This document shows, piece after piece, positions 48,358-56,692 of a stretch of DNA of 64,000 nt. This stretch comes from Virgibacillus_F sp049310925 (lineage in GTDB: Bacteria > Bacillota > Bacilli > Bacillales > Amphibacillaceae). The notes below the pieces were generated by a model. It searched no databases, was not told the DNA's origin, and saw nothing but the letters and a program-made list of their open reading frames with translations. Where the stretch lies: the NCBI RefSeq assembly GCF_049310925.1, contig NZ_JBMERP010000009.1:1-64000 (forward strand), written 5' to 3'. The translations under genes were made by a program, and so were the position numbers. Positions within the stretch are counted from its first letter, which is position 1. Every line of letters begins with the position of its first letter.

Positions 48358-49428
48358 TTATTTACTATTATTTTTTATGATTTCAATTACACGGTCTTTG
48401 GACTTTTCACTATGGTATGTCTCCATATTTGTTTTCATAATCAAAGCATGATCTTTTAATTGAAGCATTTCTGTAACCAGTGTGTCTTCAGTTAGTTTTT
48501 CTTCTTCCACAACACGTGCATACCTTTTTTTTGCAAAAGAGTTAGCATTTATAATTTGATCTCCTCTACTCGACCCTTTTGATAATGGAATTAGTAGCAT
48601 TGGAATTCTTAGTGACAAAAATTCAAATATAGCATTTGAACCAGCCCGGGACAAAACAAAATCAGTGGCTGCAAAAAGATCTTTCAGTTCATCGTTAACA
48701 TATTCAAACTGGACATAACCTTCACGATTAATTTCAGGGTCCGTTTTTCCAATTCCACAGACGTGGATGATTTGAAATTCTGCTAACAGTTTATCGAGGC
48801 TTCCTCGTACACTATCATTAATTCTTTTTGAACCGCCGCTTCCACCCATAATCAGCATTACTGGCTTTTTTTTGTTGAAACCACAGAGCGTCAATCCTCT
48901 TTCCTTGCTTCCTTTGAAAAGTTCATCACGAACGACTGCACCAACATATTCTGCTTTCCGTTCTGGTAGATATTCCATTGTCTCTGGAAAGGTAGCTAGA
49001 ACTTTTTTCACAAACGGAATAGCAATTTTATTGGCAAGGCCAGGAGTGAAATCTGACTCATGTATTACAGCTGGTATTCCCCTCATTTTAGCCGCAACTA
49101 CGACGGGTACAGAAACGAAACCACCCTTGGAGAATAATACTGATGGTTTTATTTTCCCAATAATATTCCACGCCTGCATAGTACCTCTTATTACTTTAAA
49201 TGGATCTTTTAAATTATCACGGGATTTATATCTGCGAAGCTTTCCAGTAGAAATTGGATGATAGGTTACCCCATCTAATTTTTCTATCAGGTCTCGTTCA
49301 ATCCCTTCTTTTGACCCTATGTAGTTAATTTTCCATCCTTCACGTTGAAAAACTGGAATGACCGCTAAGTTTACAATGACGTGGCCTGCAGTACCACCAC
49401 CAGTAAACAGAATACTTTTTTTATTCAT
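48358..49428 (-). CDS. MurG-like GlcNAc transferase
   Basis: A 356-residue GT28 glycosyltransferase like MurG, which adds GlcNAc to lipid I in peptidoglycan synthesis. The N-terminal LFTGGGTAGHVIVNLAV (about 6-22), FSKGGFVSVPVVVAA (about 100) and the C-terminal donor site SRAGSNAIFEFLSLRIPMLLIPL (about 250) are preserved. It is a stand-alone gene, not part of the division/cell wall cluster, so it is probably a second MurG-type enzyme. The start at 49428 follows AGAAGGG; a longer in-frame reading from 49452 is less likely. It is divergent from the MATE gene. Confidence 0.88.
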   Translation of the reverse strand: MNKKSILFTGGGTAGHVIVNLAVIPVFQREGWKINYIGSKEGIERDLIEKLDGVTYHPISTGKLRRYKSRDNLKDPFKVIRGTMQAWNIIGKIKPSVLFSKGGFVSVPVVVAAKMRGIPAVIHESDFTPGLANKIAIPFVKKVLATFPETMEYLPERKAEYVGAVVRDELFKGSKERGLTLCGFNKKKPVMLIMGGSGGSKRINDSVRGSLDKLLAEFQIIHVCGIGKTDPEINREGYVQFEYVNDELKDLFAATDFVLSRAGSNAIFEFLSLRIPMLLIPLSKGSSRGDQIINANSFAKKRYARVVEEEKLTEDTLVTEMLQLKDHALIMKTNMETYHSEKSKDRVIEIIKNNSK

Positions 49429-49541
49429 TATTGTACGTCCCTTCTTTCGCATTACGAAGTAAAACGGTATAATTGGCTTTATAATTCCTTTAGAAACACT
49501 TCTTTATACTAGTAGAAAACCATTAAAAAAGGAAGTTTTTT

Positions 49542-50891
49542 ATGTATGAAACAACAACTACAAAAGAAAAATTAAGGCTGTTTACCATTATATTAATTCC
49601 AATCCTAGTGACCCAAATAAGCATGTATTTAATGAATTTTTTCGATACAGTCATGTCTGGCCAAGCAGGTGCTATAGATCTTGCAGGGGTTGCAATTGGT
49701 TCTAGTCTCTGGGTTCCAATCTTCACCGGTATTAATGGAATTCTTCTTGCAATCACACCAATTATTGCACATTTGATTGGTGCAAAAGCTAGTGATCAAA
49801 TCGCAAAAAAAGTTCAACAAGGTGTTTACCTGGCAACTGCACTTGCGTTAATTATTGTCGTAATTGGAGCCTTTATTTTAAACCCAATTTTACAGGCAAT
49901 GGACCTGGAAACTGAAGTTAGATACACCGCTAAATATTATATTATTTGGCTTGTGACCGGAATTGTCCCTTTATTTATTTTTAATACATTACGTTGTTTT
50001 ATAGATGCTCTTGGACAAACACGTATTTCCATGATTATCATTTTAATCTCATTACCTATAAATATATTCTTTAATTATATTTTTATTTTTGGAAAGTTTG
50101 GCATTCCCGCTTTTGGTGGAATTGGTTCTGGTATCGCTACCGCTCTAACGTATTGGTTAGTTTGCTTTATTGCTGTTTGGGTCTTATATAAAATTCATCC
50201 ATTTAGAGGATACAATTTATTTTCTAATTGGGTAAGGCCAAACTTATCAGAATGGTGGGAGCAGTTAAAAATTGGGCTGCCAATTGGATTCTCTATATTT
50301 TTTGAAACAAGTATCTTTTCAGCAGTTACTTTACTGATGAGTATTTACAGCACATATACCATCGCTGCACACCAGGCGGCTATTAACTTTGCTTCTTTAT
50401 TGTATATGATTCCGCTCAGTGTTGGTATAGCGTTAACAATTGCAGTAGGGTTTGAAGTCGGTGGCAAGCGCTTTGCTGATGCGCGTACTTATGGCTATTT
50501 GGGTATAAGTGGGGGTATATTTATTGCAATCTTTGCGGGACTTGTCTTGTATATTTTTAACGACATGGTTGCGAACTTATATTCAGATAATCCCAAAGTG
50601 ATTGAACTAACGAAGCAATTTATCTACTATGCAATTTTTTTCCAACTAGCCGATGCATTTGGTGCCCCTATCCAAGGTGTATTACGGGGTTACAAAGATG
50701 TCAACGTGACACTCATAACATCCTTTGTCTCTTACTGGATTATTGGGTTACCAAGTGGGTGGTTACTAGCGAATTATACTCCGCTTGAACCATTCGGATA
50801 TTGGGTTGGAATTATAGTTGGACTTAGCTGTGGTGCCGTTACATTGCTATGGCGCTTGCTTTATTTGCAAAAGAAACATAAATTAGCCTAG
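49542..50891 (+). CDS. MATE-family efflux transporter
   Basis: A 449-residue polytopic protein with about 12 helices, of the NorM type that exports cationic drugs with Na+ or H+ exchange; YojI of B. subtilis is a likely homologue. Typical blocks are PILVTQISMYLMNFFDTVMSGQAGAIDLAGVAIGSSLW at the start and the repeated counterpart GLPIGFSIFFETSIFSAVTLLM (about 245) in the second half, which shows the internal duplication. AAAAGGAAG precedes the ATG. It is monocistronic; a weak hairpin (AGCTCATC/GATGGGCT) follows the stop. Confidence 0.92.
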   Translation: MYETTTTKEKLRLFTIILIPILVTQISMYLMNFFDTVMSGQAGAIDLAGVAIGSSLWVPIFTGINGILLAITPIIAHLIGAKASDQIAKKVQQGVYLATALALIIVVIGAFILNPILQAMDLETEVRYTAKYYIIWLVTGIVPLFIFNTLRCFIDALGQTRISMIIILISLPINIFFNYIFIFGKFGIPAFGGIGSGIATALTYWLVCFIAVWVLYKIHPFRGYNLFSNWVRPNLSEWWEQLKIGLPIGFSIFFETSIFSAVTLLMSIYSTYTIAAHQAAINFASLLYMIPLSVGIALTIAVGFEVGGKRFADARTYGYLGISGGIFIAIFAGLVLYIFNDMVANLYSDNPKVIELTKQFIYYAIFFQLADAFGAPIQGVLRGYKDVNVTLITSFVSYWIIGLPSGWLLANYTPLEPFGYWVGIIVGLSCGAVTLLWRLLYLQKKHKLA

Positions 50892-50943
50892 CTCATCTAC
50901 TAATTGGATGGGCTATATTTGCTATATTAATGTCTTCCTTGGT

Positions 50944-51160
50944 AGTATTGCTGCGGAAAACACAGTCTTCATCAACAGTTTTCCATCCTAGTGGAGTCAG
51001 AATACGATGACTCCTGCGGGAACAGCACGAGTTCGAAGACCCTGGAAGAAGCGTTCTTTACTTCTGAGGAGACTGAGGCCGTGCCCGTGGAAAGCGAAGT
51101 ATTCTGCCGGAGCGGCGTTAAAAAAATTCACTACGTCGCAGTTCATAGATTTTGTGTCAA
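50944..51160. repeat. GC-rich intergenic element, copy 4 (X module only)
   Basis: X arms GTCAGAATAC (50996-51005) and GTATTCTGCC (51099-51108) pair with one mismatch; the interior is nearly identical to copy 2. The right end carries CACTACGTCGCAGTTCATAGA. Module Y is missing, apart from a short GCTGCGGAAAACAC remnant at the left. It separates the MATE gene and the convergent histidine phosphatase. Confidence 0.8.
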
Positions 51161-51189
51161 CATCAACAGTCTTCTAGATAACAGTCTAA

Positions 51190-51762
51190 CTAACTAAGGT
51201 GGGTGATTTGATTAATTTCCTTTACATTCCACTGATCTTGTATGAATTGAATATTACTGATACAGGCATTGTTCAATCTTGTTTTCCCTGAACCTACCTC
51301 TCCATTAGACAATGTTGCTAAAATGGAATTTATCACTGCTCCATGAGCAATTAGTAATACTTTGGCATTAGGATAGTTATGATTCACCTTTTCTAACCCG
51401 CTCATTACACGCTTCTTAAAAGAATCATTATCTTCTTGATTGGGATAATTCCTGTCTGGAAATGTTGATTTCCGTTCTTCTAAATTCATCCCCTCCGCAT
51501 CTCCAAAGCTTTTTTCGGAAAAATCATCCATTTCAATCAGGGGAACATTGCTTAACGTTTTATGTATAATACCCGCTGTACATTTTGCTCGTTGTAGTGG
51601 GCTTGATATCACTATATCCCATGTGGTACTTTTTAAATACACCCCACATTCCTCCGCCTGTTGAACACCTTTACTATTTAAAGGTACATCCGTAGCGCCT
51701 TGGAGTTTACCTAAAGCGTTCCAGTCCGTTTCCCCATGTCTAACTAAACAGATCATTGTCAT
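51190..51762 (-). CDS. Histidine phosphatase family protein
   Basis: A 190-residue phosphatase of the phosphoglycerate mutase-like superfamily. The catalytic LVRHGETDWN (about 6-15, phospho-acceptor His9) and the second His in LLIAHGAVINS (about 135-145) are present, as is SSPLQRAKCTA. It could act on sugar phosphates or broadly, as PhoE does; the substrate is not determined. A GGGGAGGGCGAC site lies 13 bases before the ATG, rather far. It is monocistronic. Confidence 0.88.
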   Translation of the reverse strand: MTMICLVRHGETDWNALGKLQGATDVPLNSKGVQQAEECGVYLKSTTWDIVISSPLQRAKCTAGIIHKTLSNVPLIEMDDFSEKSFGDAEGMNLEERKSTFPDRNYPNQEDNDSFKKRVMSGLEKVNHNYPNAKVLLIAHGAVINSILATLSNGEVGSGKTRLNNACISNIQFIQDQWNVKEINQITHLS

Positions 51763-51840
51763 AAATTAAGTCGCCCTCCCCATACATATTCTACTTTGAT
51801 TATATATCAAAAGAGAATAAAATAATATTATAAATCATTA

Positions 51841-51876
51841 AAATCAGCACTGCCAAAACTGTGACAGTGCTGATTT
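51841..51876. terminator. Hairpin between aldehyde dehydrogenase and histidine phosphatase genes
   Basis: AAATCAGCACTG (51841-51852) and CAGTGCTGATTT form a 12-bp stem. It lies about 140 bases after the aldehyde dehydrogenase stop; the stretch between them shows no supported gene. Confidence 0.65.
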
Positions 51877-52015
51877 TATCAGTTTTTATTTAGATTCGGA
51901 AATTGCATTATCGACTGACATTAATTTGGTACTCGACGGCTTGGATTTTACAGATATTTGTCCTCTGTTGCGCTTTTTGTTGCTATCAATTTACTGGTAT
52001 ATGAAATCATTTATT

Positions 52016-53443
52016 CTATTCCTCCAGATTCAACACAATCAATCGTTCTTCTGTCATTTCTTCTATCGAATATTTCGGTCCTTCTTTTCCCCAACCGCTG
52101 TCTTTAACACCACCATACGGCATCAAGTCAACACGGTATTGGGAGGAATCATTAATCATCATACCACCAACTTCTACGCGTTTTGCTGCATAGAATGCTG
52201 TGTCAATATTTTTTGTGAAGATTCCTCCCTGTAAACCATATACTGATTCATTTACATCATCAATACATGTATCTAAATCACTGAAAGGAATTGTGCATAG
52301 TACGGGTGCGAAAACTTCATCATAAACTACCCGCATATCTTTTTTTACATTTGTTACTACCGTAGGATGATATAAAGCACCTTCTCGTTTCCCTCCAGCT
52401 AATACTTCAGCTCCACCATCTAATGCCTCATTCACCCAACTTTCTGCGCGCTTGGCCTCATCTTCAGAAATCATTGGTCCTACATCTGTAACTTCATCAT
52501 TTGGATCACCAATTTTCAAATCTTTCATTGCTTTCAACAACTTCTCCTCAAAGGTCTGCTGGATTGACTTATGAACATATACACGCTGAACAGATATACA
52601 AACTTGCCCTGCGAATGCAAAACTTTTCTGAGCAACATTCACTGCGGCTTTATCAATGTCAGCTTCTTTATCCACGATCACAGGTGAATTGTTACCAAGC
52701 TCGAGAATTAATTTGTTCAATCCCGTATTTTGTTTTAATTTAAGTCCTACCTCTGCGCTTCCTGTAAATGTGTATACTGATATCCGCTCATCCTGCTGCA
52801 TTTGTTTGCCTATAACCGAACCAGCACCAACAACAACATTCAACAATCCAGCTGGTAATCCAGCCTCTTCAAATAGCCGGGCCATTCGCAATGCTGTAAC
52901 AGGAGTTGTGCTGGCAGGTTTCAAAACAACAGCATTTCCAGCGGCTAGTGCGGGACCTATTTTATGTGCAACCAAATTAAGCGGAAAGTTAAACGGACTA
53001 ATAGCTCCAACTACTCCGACAGGGACTCGAATCGTAAAAGCCATACGATTTTTTGATCCTGGGGCTGCTTCTACTGGAACGCCGTGTCCTGTAACACGTT
53101 TTGCCTCCTCGGCAGCTAATTCAAATGTCTGTGTAGCTCGATCAACCTCTGATTTTGCCTGCTTTAAAGGTTTTCCCGCTTCCATGACTATTGATTTTGC
53201 AAATTCATCTTTATTTGACTGAAGCAACTCAGAAACACGTTTCAATATCGTATAGCGTTCATATGCACCTAATTCACTTGTTTTATAAGCCTTTTTTGCA
53301 CTTTCTATTGCCTGATCAACTTCCTCTGTCCCAGCTTTAGAAACCGAAGCATAAGGTTGTTGTGTATACTTATTCAAGACTTCAACTTTCTCATCTGTGG
53401 ATGTCCATTTTCCATTTATAAATAAATCGAATTGTTCACTCAC
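52016..53443 (-). CDS. Aldehyde dehydrogenase family protein
   Basis: A 475-residue NAD(P)-dependent dehydrogenase. The catalytic Cys is in FAFAGQVCISVQR (about 280) and the general base Glu in LILELGNNSPVIVD (about 246); PFNFPLNLVAHKIGPALAAGNAVVLKP and FTGSAEVG are cofactor elements. GNNSP in place of GGKSP places it nearer lactaldehyde, phosphonoacetaldehyde or non-phosphorylating GAPDH types than classical ALDH, but the substrate is open. GAGAGGGATAAT precedes the ATG. It has no obvious partner gene. Confidence 0.93.
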   Translation of the reverse strand: MSEQFDLFINGKWTSTDEKVEVLNKYTQQPYASVSKAGTEEVDQAIESAKKAYKTSELGAYERYTILKRVSELLQSNKDEFAKSIVMEAGKPLKQAKSEVDRATQTFELAAEEAKRVTGHGVPVEAAPGSKNRMAFTIRVPVGVVGAISPFNFPLNLVAHKIGPALAAGNAVVLKPASTTPVTALRMARLFEEAGLPAGLLNVVVGAGSVIGKQMQQDERISVYTFTGSAEVGLKLKQNTGLNKLILELGNNSPVIVDKEADIDKAAVNVAQKSFAFAGQVCISVQRVYVHKSIQQTFEEKLLKAMKDLKIGDPNDEVTDVGPMISEDEAKRAESWVNEALDGGAEVLAGGKREGALYHPTVVTNVKKDMRVVYDEVFAPVLCTIPFSDLDTCIDDVNESVYGLQGGIFTKNIDTAFYAAKRVEVGGMMINDSSQYRVDLMPYGGVKDSGWGKEGPKYSIEEMTEERLIVLNLEE

Positions 53444-53604
53444 ATTATCCCTCTCCTCAAATTTTGTCTACTATGTCTATTTCCTTTTCCTATCTTATAT
53501 AAACGTACTAGAAGCATTGAACCCGATGGCATGTTTATGTTCCATAAGATTGGTTCCTTTTAGAATGGAAAAATAAATTCAGCCATTTACTGCTTTAAAA
53601 ACAA

Positions 53605-53632
53605 CAAAAAAACCGCCTGATTAAGACGGTTT
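53605..53632 (-). terminator. Terminator of the nupC-like gene
   Basis: On the minus strand AACCGTC-TTAATCA-GGCGGTT pairs with one wobble and is followed by a run of seven T. It directly follows the stop. Confidence 0.85.
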
Positions 53633-53640
53633 TTGTTGTA

Positions 53641-54831
53641 TTATAAAAATAGTCCTACCACGGTGGCTGATAAAATGGATGCAAGTGTTGCACCTACTAA
53701 TAATTTTAGACCAAACCCTGATACTTGGATTGCTTTTTTATCATCAATTGCCTGTACTGTTCCGGCAATAATTCCAATGGATGAAAAGTTGGCAAAGCTT
53801 GTTAAGAATACAGAAACAATACCAATCGTTTTCTCAGACATCTGACCTAGCATTTGTTCAAATTCAAGCATAGCAACAAACTCATTTGTTACAATTTTTG
53901 TACCCATTACTCCACCTGCTTCAATTACTTCACTTGGCGCTATCCCCATCAACAGTCCTAACGGAGCTAGCACGTAACCTAAAATAGTTTGTAAAGTAAG
54001 TCCTGAAAATGCGAACTGTATGACCCAGTTCACTAGTTCTAGCGAGGCAATAAACGCAACAAGCATAGCTGCCACAATTAGTGCTATCTTACCGCCGTCA
54101 AGCGCTCCGTTACCCATCGCTTCAAAAATACTCTTGTCATTCGTTACTTCCTTTATATCAACATGATCTTCTTCTTTCGGTACTCTGACAGGTGCTATAA
54201 CTGATGCAATCATCAAAGCACTTAACATGTTTAACGGCAATGCCACCAATACATATTGCGCAGGTAACATTTGCAAATATGCACCTACGATAGATGCCGA
54301 TACAGATCCCATTGCTGAGGCACTAACAATATACAGTCTATTTTTGTCCAGATGATGAAACTGAGATTTAATTGCAAGTAACGCTTCAGATTGTCCAAAA
54401 AATATACTGTTTACTGCGTTAAAAGATTCAACTTTTGGTAGGCCAGTTATTTTTGATATAAATCCACCTAAATATTTAATGATTGGTGGAAGAATTCTTA
54501 AATAGGTTAATACGGATAAAATAGTAGAGAAAAAGATAATAAGTAACAGTACATCGAAAAAGAAGATACTTCCTCCGTCTACACGAGCTACTCCACCAAC
54601 TATAAAGTTAATCCCGACCATACCAAACTCAATTAGCTTATTAAAGCCTGCCGAAATTGCATTAATAATAGTTTGTCCAATCTCGGTGTTAAACATAAAC
54701 CATGTTATTATAATTTGTAATACTAACATTACACCAATGCCCAGATAATTTATTTTTTTCTTATCATTTGACATCAAAAATGCTAGTCCGAGGACAACAA
54801 TGATTGCCAAAATCCCTAGAAGAATATCCAC
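53641..54831 (-). CDS. Concentrative nucleoside transporter (NupC family)
   Basis: A 396-residue, about ten-helix CNT-family importer of nucleosides with H+ or Na+. The typical GQSEALLAIKSQFHHLDKNRLY (about 148-169) and MGTKIVTNEFVAMLEF (about 310) blocks are visible, and the FANFSSIGIIAGTV segment lies near the C terminus. The start is GTG with GGGGAGG eight bases upstream. A cre-like palindrome lies about 35 bases before the start, in keeping with CcpA control of nucleoside uptake in Bacillus. It is monocistronic. Confidence 0.92.
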   Translation of the reverse strand: MDILLGILAIIVVLGLAFLMSNDKKKINYLGIGVMLVLQIIITWFMFNTEIGQTIINAISAGFNKLIEFGMVGINFIVGGVARVDGGSIFFFDVLLLIIFFSTILSVLTYLRILPPIIKYLGGFISKITGLPKVESFNAVNSIFFGQSEALLAIKSQFHHLDKNRLYIVSASAMGSVSASIVGAYLQMLPAQYVLVALPLNMLSALMIASVIAPVRVPKEEDHVDIKEVTNDKSIFEAMGNGALDGGKIALIVAAMLVAFIASLELVNWVIQFAFSGLTLQTILGYVLAPLGLLMGIAPSEVIEAGGVMGTKIVTNEFVAMLEFEQMLGQMSEKTIGIVSVFLTSFANFSSIGIIAGTVQAIDDKKAIQVSGFGLKLLVGATLASILSATVVGLFL

Positions 54832-54861
54832 GGGTGTAGCCTCCCCTTAATTAAATTTTAA

Positions 54862-54881
54862 AATTGTAAATGCTTACAATT
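54862..54881. promoter_or_regulatory. cre-like palindrome upstream of nupC-like gene
   Basis: AATTGTAA-ATGC-TTACAATT is a perfect 8-bp inverted repeat around four bases. TGTAAATGCTTACA within it matches the CcpA cre consensus except at the central CG. It shares GTAAATGCTTAC with the fumC upstream region. Confidence 0.5.
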
Positions 54882-55002
54882 AGCTTTTCCATTTGTAATA
54901 ATATCAGGTTGTCAGACGTCATGCAAGTGAAATAATTTCCAATATTATTTCGCTGTTTAGTAGTACCCAATTTTGATTGATTTGATTAATCGGTTAAAAA
55001 GT

Positions 55003-55050
55003 TAAAAAGCAGGCCAAAGCAATTGATTTAGCTTTGGCCTGCTTTTTATT
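55003..55050 (-). terminator. Displaced terminator of the purine permease gene
   Basis: AAAAAGCAGGCCAAAGC and GCTTTGGCCTGCTTTTT form a perfect 17-bp stem with a T-rich flank. It is the only strong hairpin downstream of the pbuG-like gene but lies about 190 bases past its stop, with a repeat in between. Confidence 0.85.
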
Positions 55051-55079
55051 TATATGTCGTTCGTTTTTTGTCTATGCTT

Positions 55080-55234
55080 GTCATCTCTAAGCAAGCCCAC
55101 TCCGCTTTTCTTGTCTAGCTCTGGCTCCTTGGGGTTCGCGACATAAGCAATGAACACTCCGAGTGCTAAAAGCATGCACTCTGCGGTTCTTTGCTTATGC
55201 GTGTCACCCCAGACCAGCCCACTCCGCTTTTCTT
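55080..55234. repeat. Hairpin repeat bounded by direct repeats
   Basis: A segment flanked by near-identical direct repeats AGCCCACTCCGCTTTTCTT (about 55093 and 55215). Between them CATAAGCAA...GAGTGC and GCACTC...TTGCTTATG form a long imperfect hairpin (about 55145-55201). Part of the left side (GTCTAGCTCTGGCTCC) resembles the end of the repeat at 27281. It touches the purine permease stop codon. No gene is present. Confidence 0.7.
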
Positions 55235-56533
55235 TTAATGTGCGGGGAAGAATATCATTTGCAGGATGAAAATTATTGCAAATAAATATAGAATCCAGTG
55301 TACGTCTTTCCCTTTACCGCTAACCAGTTTCAATAATGGATAGGTGATAAATCCAATTGAAATACCGGTTGCAATACTAGATGTAAGTGGCATGGTTAAG
55401 ATAATCGCAAATGCAGGAAATGCTTCATCAAATGACTTCCAGTTTATCCGGGATAATCCTTCCATCATAAAGCTACCCACAATGATTAATACAGGCGCTG
55501 TCATAGCAGGTAAATTAGCTATCGCTCCGATTAATGGTGAGAAGAAAATTGTTAATGCGAACAATATAGCCACTATCAGTGAAGTTAAACCAGTTCTACC
55601 ACCAGCTGCAACACCTGAAGTAGATTCGATATAGGCAGTTGATGGGCTTGTACCAAACATTGAACCAACCGTTGTAGCTGTTGCATCCGCCATTAATGCA
55701 GATTTAGCACGTGGTAACTTTCCATCTTTAATGAAACCCGCTTGTTCAGCAACACCTATCATTGTTCCTGTTGTATCAAATATTGTAACGAGTAAAAAGG
55801 CAAATATAATAGTATAAAGACTGTCAGCAAACACTCCGCCTATGTCCATGTCAAAAAATACTGGTGTAGGAGGATTTGACAAAATACCCTCAAAATGCAG
55901 CTGTCCTGTGAAATAAGCAATGATTCCAGTAATAATCATACCAATAAATAACGCACCTTTAATGTTTCGTGCCATCAGCATTAACGTTATAAACAAACCA
56001 GCCAAGGTTAACAATGTCATTGGCTCATGGAGATCGCCAAAACCAACCATATTTGCTTTGTTTGGTACTACGATACCAGACATCTTTAATCCAAGAAAAG
56101 CGATAAACAAACCAATTCCTGACGTTATACCAAACTTTAAAGAGGGTGGAATCGCTTCTATTAAAGTTTCCCGAAGTTGTGTTAAGCTCAACAGCATAAA
56201 TATAATACCCGCGATAAAGACTGTGCCTAACACAACTTGATATGAGTAGCCTTGCGAAGCTACAACACTCGCAAAATATGCATTCATTCCCATTCCAGGC
56301 GCTATTGCGATTGGGTAGTTTGAGAATAACGCCATGAACAACGTACCAACAACAGCTGAGATGACAGTTGCCATAAACACCTGTTCCATTGGGATACCAG
56401 CAGAGGATAGAATTGCTGGATTTACAACAACAATATAAACCATAGTAAGGAAAGTAGTTAGTCCAGCCACTATCTCTGTTCGGATATTTGTGTTATTTTG
56501 TTTAAGTTTAAAGAATCTATTCATTTTGAACAC
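55235..56533 (-). CDS. Purine base permease (PbuG/AzgA-like NCS2 family)
   Basis: A 432-residue membrane protein with 12 or more helices, like PbuG/PbuO, which import hypoxanthine, guanine or adenine with H+. It opens FKLKQNNTNIRTEIVAGLTTFLTMVYIVVVNPAIL and carries PGMGMNAYFA (about 78-87) and the FGTSPSTAYIESTSGVAAGGRTGLTS block (about 290-315), the substrate region of AzgA-type carriers. No purine riboswitch is seen upstream; instead two inverted PurBox-like sites overlap a likely promoter. GCAAGGTG precedes the ATG. Confidence 0.92.
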   Translation of the reverse strand: MFKMNRFFKLKQNNTNIRTEIVAGLTTFLTMVYIVVVNPAILSSAGIPMEQVFMATVISAVVGTLFMALFSNYPIAIAPGMGMNAYFASVVASQGYSYQVVLGTVFIAGIIFMLLSLTQLRETLIEAIPPSLKFGITSGIGLFIAFLGLKMSGIVVPNKANMVGFGDLHEPMTLLTLAGLFITLMLMARNIKGALFIGMIITGIIAYFTGQLHFEGILSNPPTPVFFDMDIGGVFADSLYTIIFAFLLVTIFDTTGTMIGVAEQAGFIKDGKLPRAKSALMADATATTVGSMFGTSPSTAYIESTSGVAAGGRTGLTSLIVAILFALTIFFSPLIGAIANLPAMTAPVLIIVGSFMMEGLSRINWKSFDEAFPAFAIILTMPLTSSIATGISIGFITYPLLKLVSGKGKDVHWILYLFAIIFILQMIFFPAH

Positions 56534-56537
56534 CTTG

Positions 56538-56595
56538 CTTTCCGAATGAAATAATTAACATATACTATAATATTCGTTTTTAAGCATTTCCGCAA
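56538..56595 (-). promoter_or_regulatory. Promoter and PurBox-like pair of the purine permease gene
   Basis: On the minus strand TTGCGG (56595-56590), 17 bases and TATTAT (56572-56567) form a promoter. Two CGAA-centred 13-mers face each other: CTTTCCGAATGAA (56538-56550, plus) and AAAAACGAATATT (56581-56569, minus), 18 bases apart. PurR boxes are convergent CGAA motifs about 16-17 apart, so the spacing is slightly long. Confidence 0.45.
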
Positions 56596-56637
56596 TAGAT
56601 TATAGTAAATTTAACTAGGGTAGCAATTAAAAATTGT

Positions 56638-56669
56638 ATTGACCTAGTTTCTAGTAACCATGATATAAT
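56638..56669 (+). promoter_or_regulatory. Promoter of the coiled-coil protein gene
   Basis: TTGACC (56639-56644) and an extended -10 TGATATAAT (56661-56669) with a 19-base spacer lie just upstream of the ribosome binding site. It is divergent from the purine permease promoter. Confidence 0.6.
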
Positions 56670-56692
56670 GTACCGAAAAGGAGGTGAATAAA

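Noticed and set aside
51890..51998. Lys/Arg/Asn-rich reading frame (…GQISVKSKPSSTKL…) on the minus strand after the aldehyde dehydrogenase gene
   Set aside because: The translation looks protein-like, but the frame is closed upstream by TAA and has no ATG, GTG or TTG start with a ribosome binding site. A 20-codon ORF in another frame has one but is too short to support.
56534..56692. Purine riboswitch upstream of the purine permease
   Set aside because: The conserved loop and junction bases of the purine aptamer are not present, and the 5' region is too short.
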